64,000 nucleotides of DNA, taken from contig JACQZW010000066.1 in the NCBI GenBank assembly GCA_016213675.1, forward strand, positions 1 through 64,000, written 5' to 3'. This document shows, in pieces, positions 55,045 to 64,000 of this stretch (the stretch's first letter is position 1; each line of letters starts with the position of its first letter). The position numbers were made by a program, and so were the translations under genes. Source of the stretch: Acidobacteriota bacterium. Lineage in GTDB: Bacteria > Acidobacteriota > Thermoanaerobaculia > Thermoanaerobaculales > Thermoanaerobaculaceae. Under the pieces are notes generated by a model that was not told the DNA's origin, searched no databases, and saw only the letters and a list, made by a program, of their open reading frames with translations.

Positions 55045-55195
55045 ACCCCTTAGACGAGACGGAGGGCCGCGGGGTTTGAGCGGCGTTGCACCCGCCGCCC
55101 GACACCGGCTGCCTCGCGGGAGCGGACCGATGCTACTCTTACTGCCAGTCTCGTTGTCGTGGAAAAGCTGATCAGACGCCACGGGGGAGGGAGTC

Positions 55196-56986
55196 ATGAG
55201 CTTCGTCGACTTCACGAACGTCCACCAGATGCTGAAGGCCACGGTCGAGCGACACGGCGATCTCGAGGCGTACCGCACCATCCACGCCCCGGCTCGCACC
55301 TCGTCGGTGACGTGGCGGGAGTTCCTCTCCCAGGTTCGGCGGGTCGGCAAGGGCCTGATCGCGCTCGGCGTCGGTCACGGCGACAAGATCTCGATCCTGT
55401 CGTACTCCTGCCACCCGTGGGTCCTCACCGACGTCGGCGCCGAGAGCGTCGGCGCCGTCACCGTCGGCATCTACCACACCAACCTCGCCAAGGACTGCCG
55501 CTACATCGTCGACCACTCCGACTCCGTGCTGGTGTTCGCGCAGAACCTCGAGCAGCTCGCCAAGCTCCAGGAGGAGCGGGCAAGGATCCCGGCGCTGCGC
55601 AAGGTCGTGCTGTTCGACGGCGCCGCCAAGGACGACTGGGTCATCTCTTACGACGCCTTCCTGGCCCTCGGGGACGCCGTCACCGACGCGGCGCTGGACG
55701 CCCGCATCGCCGCCGTCGGGCCGCAGGACCTCGCGGCGATCGTCTACACCTCGGGGACCACGGGGATCCCCAAAGGCGCGATGATCACCCACGACAACAT
55801 CACCTTCACCTGCCAGTCGGTCCAGCAGTGCGGCGATGCCGGGGTCGGCGACGTCGAGCTGCTGTTCCTCCCGCTCGCGCACGTCTTCGCCCGCACCGTC
55901 GTCTTCACCGCCATGATCACGGCGACGACCACCGTCTTCGCCCGCGGCCTCGACACCCTCCTCGAGGACATGCAGGTCGCCCGGCCGCACTGGTTCGCCA
56001 GCGTGCCGCGCGTCTACGAGAAGGTCCACAGCAAGGTCCTCGCCGGCGCCGAGGCCAAGGGCGGGGTGGCGCTGAAGATCTTCCGCTGGGCGCTCAAGAC
56101 CGGGCACGAGGTCAGCGACTGCCTGCTGGCCAAGAAGCCGGTCCCGGCCGGGCTCAAGATGCGCTACGGGATCGCCACGAAGCTGGTCTTCGCCAAGATC
56201 CACGCGGCCTTCGGCGGCCGCGTGCGCTGGTGCATCTCCGGCGCTGCGCCGCTCGACCCCTCGATCGGCAAGTTCTTCCACGCCGCCGGAGTCCTCGTGC
56301 TCGAGGGGATCGGCATGACCGAGAACACCTCGTTCACCAACCTCAACCGGCCCGACAACTACCGGTTCGGCTGGGTCGGCCTGTCCGGGCCGGGGATCGA
56401 GCAGCGCATCGGCGCGGACGGCGAGGTCCAGTACCGCGGCCGCAACATCATGCGCGGCTACTACAAGATGCCGGAGGAGACCGCCGAGACGCTGATCGAC
56501 GGCGGCTGGCAGCGCACCGGCGACCTCGGCGAGATCGACGCCGTGGGGTTCCTCAGGATCACCGGCCGGAAGAAGGAGCTGATCGTCACGGCCGGCGGCA
56601 AGAACATCGCGCCGACGGCGATCGAGGGCGTCCTGGGCACCTCGAAGTACATCAACCAGATCTGCGTGATCGGCGACCGCCGGCCGCACCTGACGGCGCT
56701 CGTCACCCTCGACATGGACAACGCCAAGGCCTGGGCGACCGCCAACGGGATCGCGTTCTCGACGCCGGCGGACCTACAGAAGGAGCCGCGCGTCAAGCAG
56801 CTCATCGATTCCGAGATCGCCGCCCACGAGAGCGAGTTCGCGACCTTCGAGCAGGTCAAGAAGGTCGCCATCGTCGACGAGTTCACCATCGCCAACGGCC
56901 TCCTGACCCCGACGCTGAAGCTCAAGCGCAGCGTGATCCACGAGCGCCACGCGAAGGCCATCGACGCGATGTACGCCGGCACCTGA
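55196..56986 (+). CDS. Long-chain acyl-CoA synthetase (AMP-forming)
   Basis: This 596-aa member of the ANL superfamily has the ATP/AMP loop YTSGTTGIPKG (about 184-194), the A5-type motif GIGMTENTSFTN, TGDLGEIDAVGFLRITGRKKE and a C-terminal lid with the catalytic Lys. It activates long-chain fatty acids to acyl-CoA. A strong GGGGGAGGGAG ribosome-binding site precedes ATG 55196. It is divergent from the sigma factor gene. Confidence 0.92.
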   Translation: MSFVDFTNVHQMLKATVERHGDLEAYRTIHAPARTSSVTWREFLSQVRRVGKGLIALGVGHGDKISILSYSCHPWVLTDVGAESVGAVTVGIYHTNLAKDCRYIVDHSDSVLVFAQNLEQLAKLQEERARIPALRKVVLFDGAAKDDWVISYDAFLALGDAVTDAALDARIAAVGPQDLAAIVYTSGTTGIPKGAMITHDNITFTCQSVQQCGDAGVGDVELLFLPLAHVFARTVVFTAMITATTTVFARGLDTLLEDMQVARPHWFASVPRVYEKVHSKVLAGAEAKGGVALKIFRWALKTGHEVSDCLLAKKPVPAGLKMRYGIATKLVFAKIHAAFGGRVRWCISGAAPLDPSIGKFFHAAGVLVLEGIGMTENTSFTNLNRPDNYRFGWVGLSGPGIEQRIGADGEVQYRGRNIMRGYYKMPEETAETLIDGGWQRTGDLGEIDAVGFLRITGRKKELIVTAGGKNIAPTAIEGVLGTSKYINQICVIGDRRPHLTALVTLDMDNAKAWATANGIAFSTPADLQKEPRVKQLIDSEIAAHESEFATFEQVKKVAIVDEFTIANGLLTPTLKLKRSVIHERHAKAIDAMYAGT

Positions 56987-57060
56987 CGGCTCGCGGCTCT
57001 CACCCGCGGGTCACACGGGCCTGACGGGCCTCGTAGTACTCATCGCTCGGCTGCTCGTCT

Positions 57061-57088
57061 TCCGGACCCCTGACCCCAGGGCCCCGGT
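57061..57088. repeat. GGACCCC/CAGGGCCCCGG dispersed repeat
   Basis: TCCGGACCCCTGACCCCAGG and the following GCCCCGG is one more member of the spacer repeat family, between the convergent acyl-CoA synthetase and cstA genes. Confidence 0.4.
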
Positions 57089-57092
57089 CTTC

Positions 57093-58937
<1,845 letters not shown>

Positions 58938-58944
58938 GGCCGCC

Positions 58945-58973
58945 TTCTTAGCGCCCCCGGGCGGGCGGCGCAA
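58945..58973 (-). promoter_or_regulatory. Probable promoter of cstA (TTGCGC-N17-TAAGAA)
   Basis: A 17-nt spacer separates TTGCGC and TAAGAA on the minus strand; the -10 box ends 7 nt before ATG 58937. Part of it would double as a ribosome-binding site (AAGGCGG) if the start is later. Confidence 0.45.
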
Positions 58974-58991
58974 GCCCCAGGCACGCCGTCC

Positions 58992-60539
58992 TCAGCGGCG
59001 CGTGCGGGGGGCGCCGAGCCGCCGCCACAGGAGGTACACCGGGACGCCGGTAAGGACGATGGCCAGCCCCGGCCAGGTCGTCGCGGTCTTGTAGACGATG
59101 AGCACGGCGGAGATCACCGCGGCCGCGACGATGTAGAGCGCCGGCACCACGGGGTAGCCGAAGGCGCGGTACGGCCGCTCGACGTCCGGCCTCCTCCGGC
59201 GCAGCACGAAGATCCCCGCGATCGTCAGGATGTAGAAGATCAGCACCGCGAAGACGACGTAGTCGAGCAGGTTCGAGTAGACGTTGCCGTACATCGGCGC
59301 GCCCGCGGCGTCGCGCAGCAGCTCACCCGACGCGTCGCGCAGCCGGGTGCGCGGCAGGACCAGGAGCGAGGCCCACGCGCACTGCAGCACGAGCCCGACC
59401 GCGGGGACGTGACGGGCGTTGAGCGTCCCGGTGGAGCGGAAGAACAGCCCGTCCCTCGCCATCGCGTAGTACACCCGCGCCCCGGCGAGGATCAGCCCGT
59501 TGTTGCAGCCGAACGTCGAGACCACGATGGCGATCGCCATGATCAGCGCGCCGGTGCCGCCGAAGATCGTCTGCAAGGCGGCGGTCGCCACCCGGTCGTC
59601 GGGGGCGTGCTGGATCGCCTCGATGGGCAGCACGAGGACGTAGGCGAGGTTGGCCAGGAGGTAGAGGGTGACCACCAGGCCGGTCCCCGCCGCCATCGCC
59701 AGGGCGAGGGTCCGGCGCGGGTCCTTGACCTCGCCCGCCGCGAAGGTGATGTTGTTCCACGCGTCGGACGAGAACAGCGAGCCGACCTGGGCGACGCAGA
59801 ACGCCACGAGGAGGCCGAACACCCCGATCGCGGCACTGGTCGGCGAGGCGATCGGGACGTCGGGGACGATCGTCGCGACGCCCCGCGGCGTCCACGGCGC
59901 CGCGAAGTTGGCGTCGATGGCGCCCGAGTTCGCCCCCACCGCCACGCCGATCACGATCAGGACGACGACCGCCAGCGTCTTCGTCGAGGTGAAGACGTTC
60001 TGGATCCACCTGGCCGGGGCCAGCCCGCGGGTGTTGATCCACGTCAGCACGACGAGCATGAGGATGCCGACGAGCTGCTGGGTCGACAGGCTCAGTGCAT
60101 AGCCGGCGGAAAGGTCGACGGGCGGCACGATCCAGGCCGTCGGCGAAATCGCCGGGACGAGCACGCCGAGGTAGCGCGAGAACGCCACCGCGACCGCCGC
60201 GATCGTCCCGGTCTGGATGACCAGGAACAGCGTCCAGCCGTAGAGGAACCCCCAGAACGGCGAGTACGCCTCGCGCAGGAACACGTACTGGCCGCCCGCC
60301 TCGGGCATCATCGCCGCCAGCTCGCCGTACGACAGTGCGGCGGCGACCGTGAGCATCCCGGTCACCGCCCACACCGCGAGCAGCCAACCGGCCGAACCGA
60401 CGTGGCGGGCGATGTCGGCGGACACGATGAACACGCCCGAGCCGATCATCGAGCCGGCCACGACCATGGTCGCGTCCCACAGCCCCAGCCCGCGGATGAA
60501 GGAGCCCTTCGCCTCGCCCGCCGTGGTCCCACTCGCCAT
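58992..60539 (-). CDS. APC-family amino acid permease
   Basis: This 515-aa permease has GLWDATMVVAGSMIGSGVFIVS (the APC TM1 Gly-rich break), GGQYVFLREAYSPFWGFLYGW and about 12 TM segments. The family moves amino acids or polyamines with H+ or by exchange. Substrate is not readable. The gene starts 116 bp from the divergent TPR gene. Confidence 0.9.
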   Translation of the reverse strand: MASGTTAGEAKGSFIRGLGLWDATMVVAGSMIGSGVFIVSADIARHVGSAGWLLAVWAVTGMLTVAAALSYGELAAMMPEAGGQYVFLREAYSPFWGFLYGWTLFLVIQTGTIAAVAVAFSRYLGVLVPAISPTAWIVPPVDLSAGYALSLSTQQLVGILMLVVLTWINTRGLAPARWIQNVFTSTKTLAVVVLIVIGVAVGANSGAIDANFAAPWTPRGVATIVPDVPIASPTSAAIGVFGLLVAFCVAQVGSLFSSDAWNNITFAAGEVKDPRRTLALAMAAGTGLVVTLYLLANLAYVLVLPIEAIQHAPDDRVATAALQTIFGGTGALIMAIAIVVSTFGCNNGLILAGARVYYAMARDGLFFRSTGTLNARHVPAVGLVLQCAWASLLVLPRTRLRDASGELLRDAAGAPMYGNVYSNLLDYVVFAVLIFYILTIAGIFVLRRRRPDVERPYRAFGYPVVPALYIVAAAVISAVLIVYKTATTWPGLAIVLTGVPVYLLWRRLGAPRTRR

Positions 60540-60580
60540 GCCGCCCCCCGCAGTCGCACCCGCAACGTGAACGCCGGCCC

Positions 60581-60609
60581 ATCGTATCGGCGGGCTCCGG
60601 GACCGTCAA
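60581..60609 (-). promoter_or_regulatory. Promoter of the APC permease gene (TTGACG-N17-TACGAT)
   Basis: TTGACG and TACGAT on the minus strand, 17 nt apart, about 41 nt before ATG 60539. Confidence 0.65.
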
Positions 60610-60654
60610 CGCGGGCACGCGGCCGATGCTATGCTCGGCGCCAGGAGCCCGACC

Positions 60655-61398
60655 ATGAAGATGACCTCGCTGCTGGCGACCGCGGCCGTGCTGCTGGCCG
60701 TTCCCTTCCCCGCGAACGCGTCCGAGGACCTCGCCGCCGCCCGCGCCGCCTACGAGGCGCGTGCCGACCAGGCGAGCGCGAAGCGCGCCGTCGACCTGTT
60801 CGCCCGGGCGGTCCAGGAGGACCCGAAGTCGTACGAGGCGCGCTGGGAGTACGCCCGCGCCGCGTACTACTACGGCACCTACACCCGCGAGGACGCGCCC
60901 GACAGCGAGAGGATGGCGATCTTCCAGGCCGGCATCGACCGCGCCAAGGAGGCGATCGCACTCGACGACAAGGGCGTCGACGGGCACTTCTGGCTCGGCG
61001 TGCTCTACGCCGTCTACGGCGAGGCCAAGGGGATCTTTAAGTCGCTGGCGCTCGTCCCCGACGTCCGGCGCGAGATGGAGGCGTCGATCGCCATCGACCC
61101 CGCCGTCGAGGGGTGGGGCCCGGACCGCGTCCTCGGCCGGATGCTCTACAAGCTGCCGGGCTTCAAGGGCGGCGACAACGAGAAGTCGATCGAGCACCTC
61201 GAGCGCTCGGTCAAGGGCGCTCCGACCAACGCCCTCACCCGCCTCTACCTCGCCGAGACCTACAAGTCCGAGGGGCGGAAGGCCGACGCGATCGCGCAGC
61301 TCGAGGAGGTCGTGCGGATGACCCCCGACCCGCGCTGGGCCGCCGAGCATCCCTACATCACCCGCCAGGCCGAGAAGCTCCTCAAGAAGCTGCGCTGA
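60655..61398 (+). CDS. TPR protein, exported
   Basis: This 247-aa protein has a signal peptide (about 1-23) and then helical TPR-like repeats: AVDLFARAVQEDPKSYEARWEYARAAY, AKEAIALDDKGVDGHFWLGVLYAVYGEA and AIAQLEEVVRMTPDP. It resembles the TRAP-transporter-associated TatT group of helical repeat proteins. No TRAP genes are close by. AGGAG upstream supports ATG 60655. Confidence 0.82.
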   Translation: MKMTSLLATAAVLLAVPFPANASEDLAAARAAYEARADQASAKRAVDLFARAVQEDPKSYEARWEYARAAYYYGTYTREDAPDSERMAIFQAGIDRAKEAIALDDKGVDGHFWLGVLYAVYGEAKGIFKSLALVPDVRREMEASIAIDPAVEGWGPDRVLGRMLYKLPGFKGGDNEKSIEHLERSVKGAPTNALTRLYLAETYKSEGRKADAIAQLEEVVRMTPDPRWAAEHPYITRQAEKLLKKLR

Positions 61399-61415
61399 CC
61401 CCCTCCATCGACGAC

Positions 61416-61590
61416 GGGCGGCGCAGGGGCCGCCCCTACGAGAGACCCGAAGCCAGCAGAGCCTTGTCGGGGCGCGGCGTGTCCCCCGCCCGTCGCCGAC
61501 CCAGCAGGTGCGACGCGCGAGAAGCCGGCCGCTCACGGGCGGCCGCTACGTCGGCTTCTCGACTGGGCGGGCGCGGGCGCCCGCCCTACG
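61416..61590. repeat. Three hairpins of the '(stem)-CTACG' type
   Basis: Three palindromes end in (C)(G)CTACG or CCTACG: 61416-61435 (7-bp stem, then CTACG), 61527-61544 (6 bp, nested in a longer GAGAAGCCG...CGGCTTCTC stem, 61519-61560) and 61565-61586 (10-bp stem GGGCGGGCGC/GCGCCCGCCC, loop GG, then TACG). They lie in the spacer between the TPR gene and the M3-like peptidase. Confidence 0.55.
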
Positions 61591-61620
61591 GTCCAAACAT
61601 GAAGGCGCCCGTCGCGGATG

Positions 61621-61651
61621 ACTCGGGACCCGGGGCTCTGGACCCGGGGCC
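61621..61651. repeat. GGGACCCGGGG dispersed repeat
   Basis: CTCGGGACCCGGGG, CTCTG, GACCCGGGGCCC lies next to the stop of the M3-like peptidase; one more copy of the spacer repeat family. Confidence 0.4.
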
Positions 61652-61658
61652 CTCGTCA

Positions 61659-63764
61659 CTACTGCACGTCGATCCTGACCTCGCGCCGCGCCTCCCGCGC
61701 CTGCTCGTCGGCGAGCGCCGTACGCGCCGCGGCGAGGAGCGCCTCGGCCGAGATCGGCGTGCCGACCGCGCCCTTCATCCAGCCGTCGGGCGTCACCCTC
61801 CCCTGCCTCGCCATCCGCTCGAACTGGGCGCCGAACGCCGGTCCGGTCAGCTTCGCTGAGATCTGGAAGTCGATGATGTGGCCGATGGCGTAGTCGGAGA
61901 GGTAGAGCGGGTAGCTGACCATGTGCGAGTAGACCGCGAGCAGGTCGCACTCGTCCCGGCCGGGAACCGGCGCCATGTAACCCGGACGGCCGAAGACCGG
62001 GGCGAAGTACGCGTTCCACACCTCGCGGGCGGCGGCGAGCACGGCCTGCTTGAGCTCGGCCGGGGTCGCCTCCGGGTGCGCGTACAGCCAGCGCCACACC
62101 TTCATGTCGACGAGGGCCACCCCGCCGATCTCGTAGGTCGCCCACAACGCGCCCAGGGCCGCGGTCGCGCGGGCGTCCCGGTCGGGCCCGCCGAGGCCGA
62201 GCAGCTCGAGGTCGCGGTTCTGGAACGAGTAGGCGAGCGCCTCGGTGAAGGCGTTGTTGGGCACGCCCGAGAGCAGCCAGTGGTCGATGCCGTCGAGCGA
62301 GAAGACCTGCTCGACGTTGTGCCCCAGCTCGTGGATCGCGATGTTGTACCCCTTGTAGTTCATGCCCTCGGGCGGGATGCGCGTCCGCAGGTGCGCCTCA
62401 TCGCCGCGCATCGCCGCGCCCATCGCGTGGCCGACCCCGCGCGACGGGTCGACGACGATCCGAGCGGCCAGCCACGCGGCCCGCTCCGGCGCGAAGCCGA
62501 GGTCGCGCAGGATCCGCGGCAGGTCGGCCTGGAAGGCGGCGACCGTCGGGTACCTCGACCGCACGAGGCGGTCGAGCTCCTCCTCGGAGCGGCCGCTGCG
62601 CGCCTTGAAACCCGGGTACCAGATGTCGAACGGCTCGAGCGGACGGCCGAGCCGCCGCGCGATCAAGGCGCCGAGCTGCCGGACCTCCGGCGCCGCGAGG
62701 ACCGTGGTGAGCAGCGCCTCGACCTCCTTCTCCGGGATCTGGCGTCCCGACTCGAACGACCGCGCGATCACCGACGGTGCCGCCGGACAGTAGGGATCGG
62801 CCCGGCGCAGCGCGCGGAAGTTGGCGAGCCACACCGCGTAGCGCGTGTCCGGCTCGCGCTCCAGGTCGGCCAGCGCCTTCGCCCCCGGCGCCAGCGCGAC
62901 GGAGTTGGACTCCGGGGCCCAGTCCGCCGTCGGGTTGTCGATCACGACCCGCGGGATCTCCTGGCGGACGATCCGCTCCATCACCTTCTGGATCATCCGC
63001 TGCTTGACCAGCGCGTCCTTCTCGCCGTAGTGCGAGGCCAGCTCGTCGCGCAGCCCCCAGTGGGTGACCAGGCGCAGCCCCGCGGGGAACGGCCGGCTCC
63101 CGTCGGGCGCGATCAGGCGGTCCATCCGGATGTTGTACTCGGCGATGTAGCGGTCGGCGGCGGTGAGCGCCCGCGTCGCCTCCTGCGCGACCTCGGCGGG
63201 GACCCGCTCCGCGAACGAGTCCATGAGCCGCGACCGCGCCCACGCCACCCGGTCCCACGTCGAGCCGGCGGCGAGCCGGTCGGCGAGCGAGTGGACCGGA
63301 AAGTTGAGGAGGGCGAAGTGCGCGACCTTGGCGGCGAAGAGGTCGTCGGAGAGGTGGCTGCCGAGGTCGAAGGCGGCCATCAGCGAGTCGACCCGGCCGA
63401 CCGGCCCGGTGTCGAGGTCCTGCGGGGTGAGAAGCTCGCGACGCACCACGTGGAGGTGCCCGCTGACGTGCTCGAGGACCCGCTCGAGGCGCGCGAGCTC
63501 GCCGGCCAGAACACCCTCGTCGGCGACGAAGTTGTCGGCGCAGAAGGCGGCGAACGCCTCGGCGTCGCCGTCGGTCGGCCACCATCGATCGGCCACCTGC
63601 CGCACGCCGACGCGGATCCGCGCCGCCTGCGCTTCGCCGAACTTCGCGGTGAGCGAGGCGATCGTCGCCTCGACGGAGTCGTCGCCGATCGACCGCGCCG
63701 GGGGCGCCGCCGCGAGTAGGCACGGGGCGAACAGCAGGACGAGCGAGAGCACGCTGAGGCGCAT
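61659..63764 (-). CDS. Exported M3-like zinc metallopeptidase
   Basis: This 701-aa protein has a signal peptide (cleavage near AAA-P, about 20) and a long helical body. The zinc motif HELGH sits in NIAIHELGHNVEQVFS, and a Glu about 27 residues later, in AFTEALAYSFQNR, is probably the third ligand (gluzincin). The layout resembles oligopeptidase F/thimet-type M3 peptidases. It likely digests peptides in the periplasm. GGAGGG at 7 nt supports ATG 63764; the frame stays open upstream but without domain support. Confidence 0.8.
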   Translation of the reverse strand: MRLSVLSLVLLFAPCLLAAAPPARSIGDDSVEATIASLTAKFGEAQAARIRVGVRQVADRWWPTDGDAEAFAAFCADNFVADEGVLAGELARLERVLEHVSGHLHVVRRELLTPQDLDTGPVGRVDSLMAAFDLGSHLSDDLFAAKVAHFALLNFPVHSLADRLAAGSTWDRVAWARSRLMDSFAERVPAEVAQEATRALTAADRYIAEYNIRMDRLIAPDGSRPFPAGLRLVTHWGLRDELASHYGEKDALVKQRMIQKVMERIVRQEIPRVVIDNPTADWAPESNSVALAPGAKALADLEREPDTRYAVWLANFRALRRADPYCPAAPSVIARSFESGRQIPEKEVEALLTTVLAAPEVRQLGALIARRLGRPLEPFDIWYPGFKARSGRSEEELDRLVRSRYPTVAAFQADLPRILRDLGFAPERAAWLAARIVVDPSRGVGHAMGAAMRGDEAHLRTRIPPEGMNYKGYNIAIHELGHNVEQVFSLDGIDHWLLSGVPNNAFTEALAYSFQNRDLELLGLGGPDRDARATAALGALWATYEIGGVALVDMKVWRWLYAHPEATPAELKQAVLAAAREVWNAYFAPVFGRPGYMAPVPGRDECDLLAVYSHMVSYPLYLSDYAIGHIIDFQISAKLTGPAFGAQFERMARQGRVTPDGWMKGAVGTPISAEALLAAARTALADEQAREARREVRIDVQ

Positions 63765-63786
63765 CGGACGACCCTCCCGAGCAGCG

Positions 63787-63808
63787 AGTATAGGCGCGGC
63801 CGGCCGCG
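63787..63808 (-). promoter_or_regulatory. -10 box TATACT next to palindrome CGCGGCCGGCCGCG
   Basis: A consensus-like TATACT (63792-63787 on the minus strand) is immediately preceded by the perfect 14-bp palindrome at 63795-63808. No good -35 box is seen at 17 nt. The palindrome could be an operator for the M3-like peptidase gene; this is an inference. Confidence 0.4.
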
Positions 63809-63842
63809 GATCTGAGACCGGGGCGCAACGTGCACCTCCGGC

Positions 63843-63871
63843 TTGACTTCGCCTGCGGCGCGACCAATAGT
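63843..63871 (+). promoter_or_regulatory. Promoter of the last partial gene (TTGACT-N17-AATAGT)
   Basis: TTGACT (63843-63848) and AATAGT (63866-63871), 17 nt apart, precede GTG 63892 by 20 nt. Confidence 0.55.
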
Positions 63872-63891
63872 TCCCGGAAGGGGGGACACGG

Positions 63892-64000
63892 GTGGTTCGG
63901 ACGTGGGCACGCAACATCGCGCTGCTGCTGCCGCTGGTCGCGGTCGTGGCCTGGGTCGCCTGGCGCGGCGGCCGCACCCGCGAGGACCCGGCGGCGGTGC
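63892..64000 (+). CDS. Partial gene, membrane-anchored N terminus
   Basis: Only the first 36 codons are in the window, so the product is unknown. From GTG 63892 the frame reads a short basic start, a hydrophobic segment (NIALLLPLVAVVAWVAW) and then RGGRTREDPAAV. That indicates an N-terminal membrane anchor or uncleaved signal. AAGGGGGG 7 nt or so upstream is a good ribosome-binding site, and a sigma70-type promoter lies just before it. The gene is cut by the window edge. Confidence 0.5.
   Translation, partial: MVRTWARNIALLLPLVAVVAWVAWRGGRTREDPAAV

Overview
This is a 64-kb window of a GC-rich bacterial chromosome with short spacers and no phage, insertion sequence, CRISPR array, rRNA or tRNA that I can see. 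The mix suggests a proteolytic, respiratory, Gram-negative-type bacterium. Many peptidases (S8, S9, POP-like, M24, M3-like), CstA and APC peptide/amino-acid uptake, a MoxR/DUF58 membrane cluster, BNR and P-domain secreted proteins and families of short GC-rich intergenic repeats fit Acidobacteriota (Thermoanaerobaculia/Holophagae-like). That placement is an inference; no rRNA is present to confirm it.

Layout. 1-8935: a sigma54 activator, then a near-perfect -24/-12 promoter and an iron-sulfur/flavin operon (NuoE-like with extra Cys domains, NuoF fused to GltD, a HoxU/NuoG-like ferredoxin protein, a GltB-like FMN protein). 8993-14464: zinc ribbon, secreted YWTD-like propeller, PLP aminotransferase, UbiD decarboxylase, methyltransferase and glycosyltransferase. 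14543-23013: secreted proteins and a lipoprotein; two of them and the propeller end in the same short PVEL-type C-terminal sequence. 23104-28839: sodium symporter, M24 peptidase, CDF transporter, GMC oxidoreductase. 28983-35602: a seven-gene membrane/MoxR operon. 35687-39080: rplM-rpsI-rpsB-tsf-pyrH with an attenuator-like hairpin before tsf. 39217-48695: FkbM methyltransferase, small envelope proteins, an RmlC-like epimerase, a POP-family protein lacking its catalytic His, a BNR-repeat protein, SlyD and a polytopic glycosyltransferase. 48745-56986: S9 peptidase, metallophosphoesterase, a thioredoxin-fold gene with an in-frame TGA that looks like selenocysteine, a DUF4097/anti-sigma/ECF sigma group and an acyl-CoA synthetase. 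57093-64000: CstA, an APC permease, a TPR protein, an M3-like metallopeptidase and the start of one further gene.

The most notable items are: (1) the sigma54-controlled NuoE/NuoF-GltD/HoxU/GltB-like operon, whose activator has Asn in place of the phospho-acceptor Asp; (2) a candidate selenoprotein with a U-x-x-C motif and a SECIS-like hairpin at the expected distance; (3) two copies of a multi-hairpin element with different stem sequences but the same GTGAA loop and an adjacent TTCAC that could pair with it; (4) the shared C-terminal tag on three unrelated secreted proteins.
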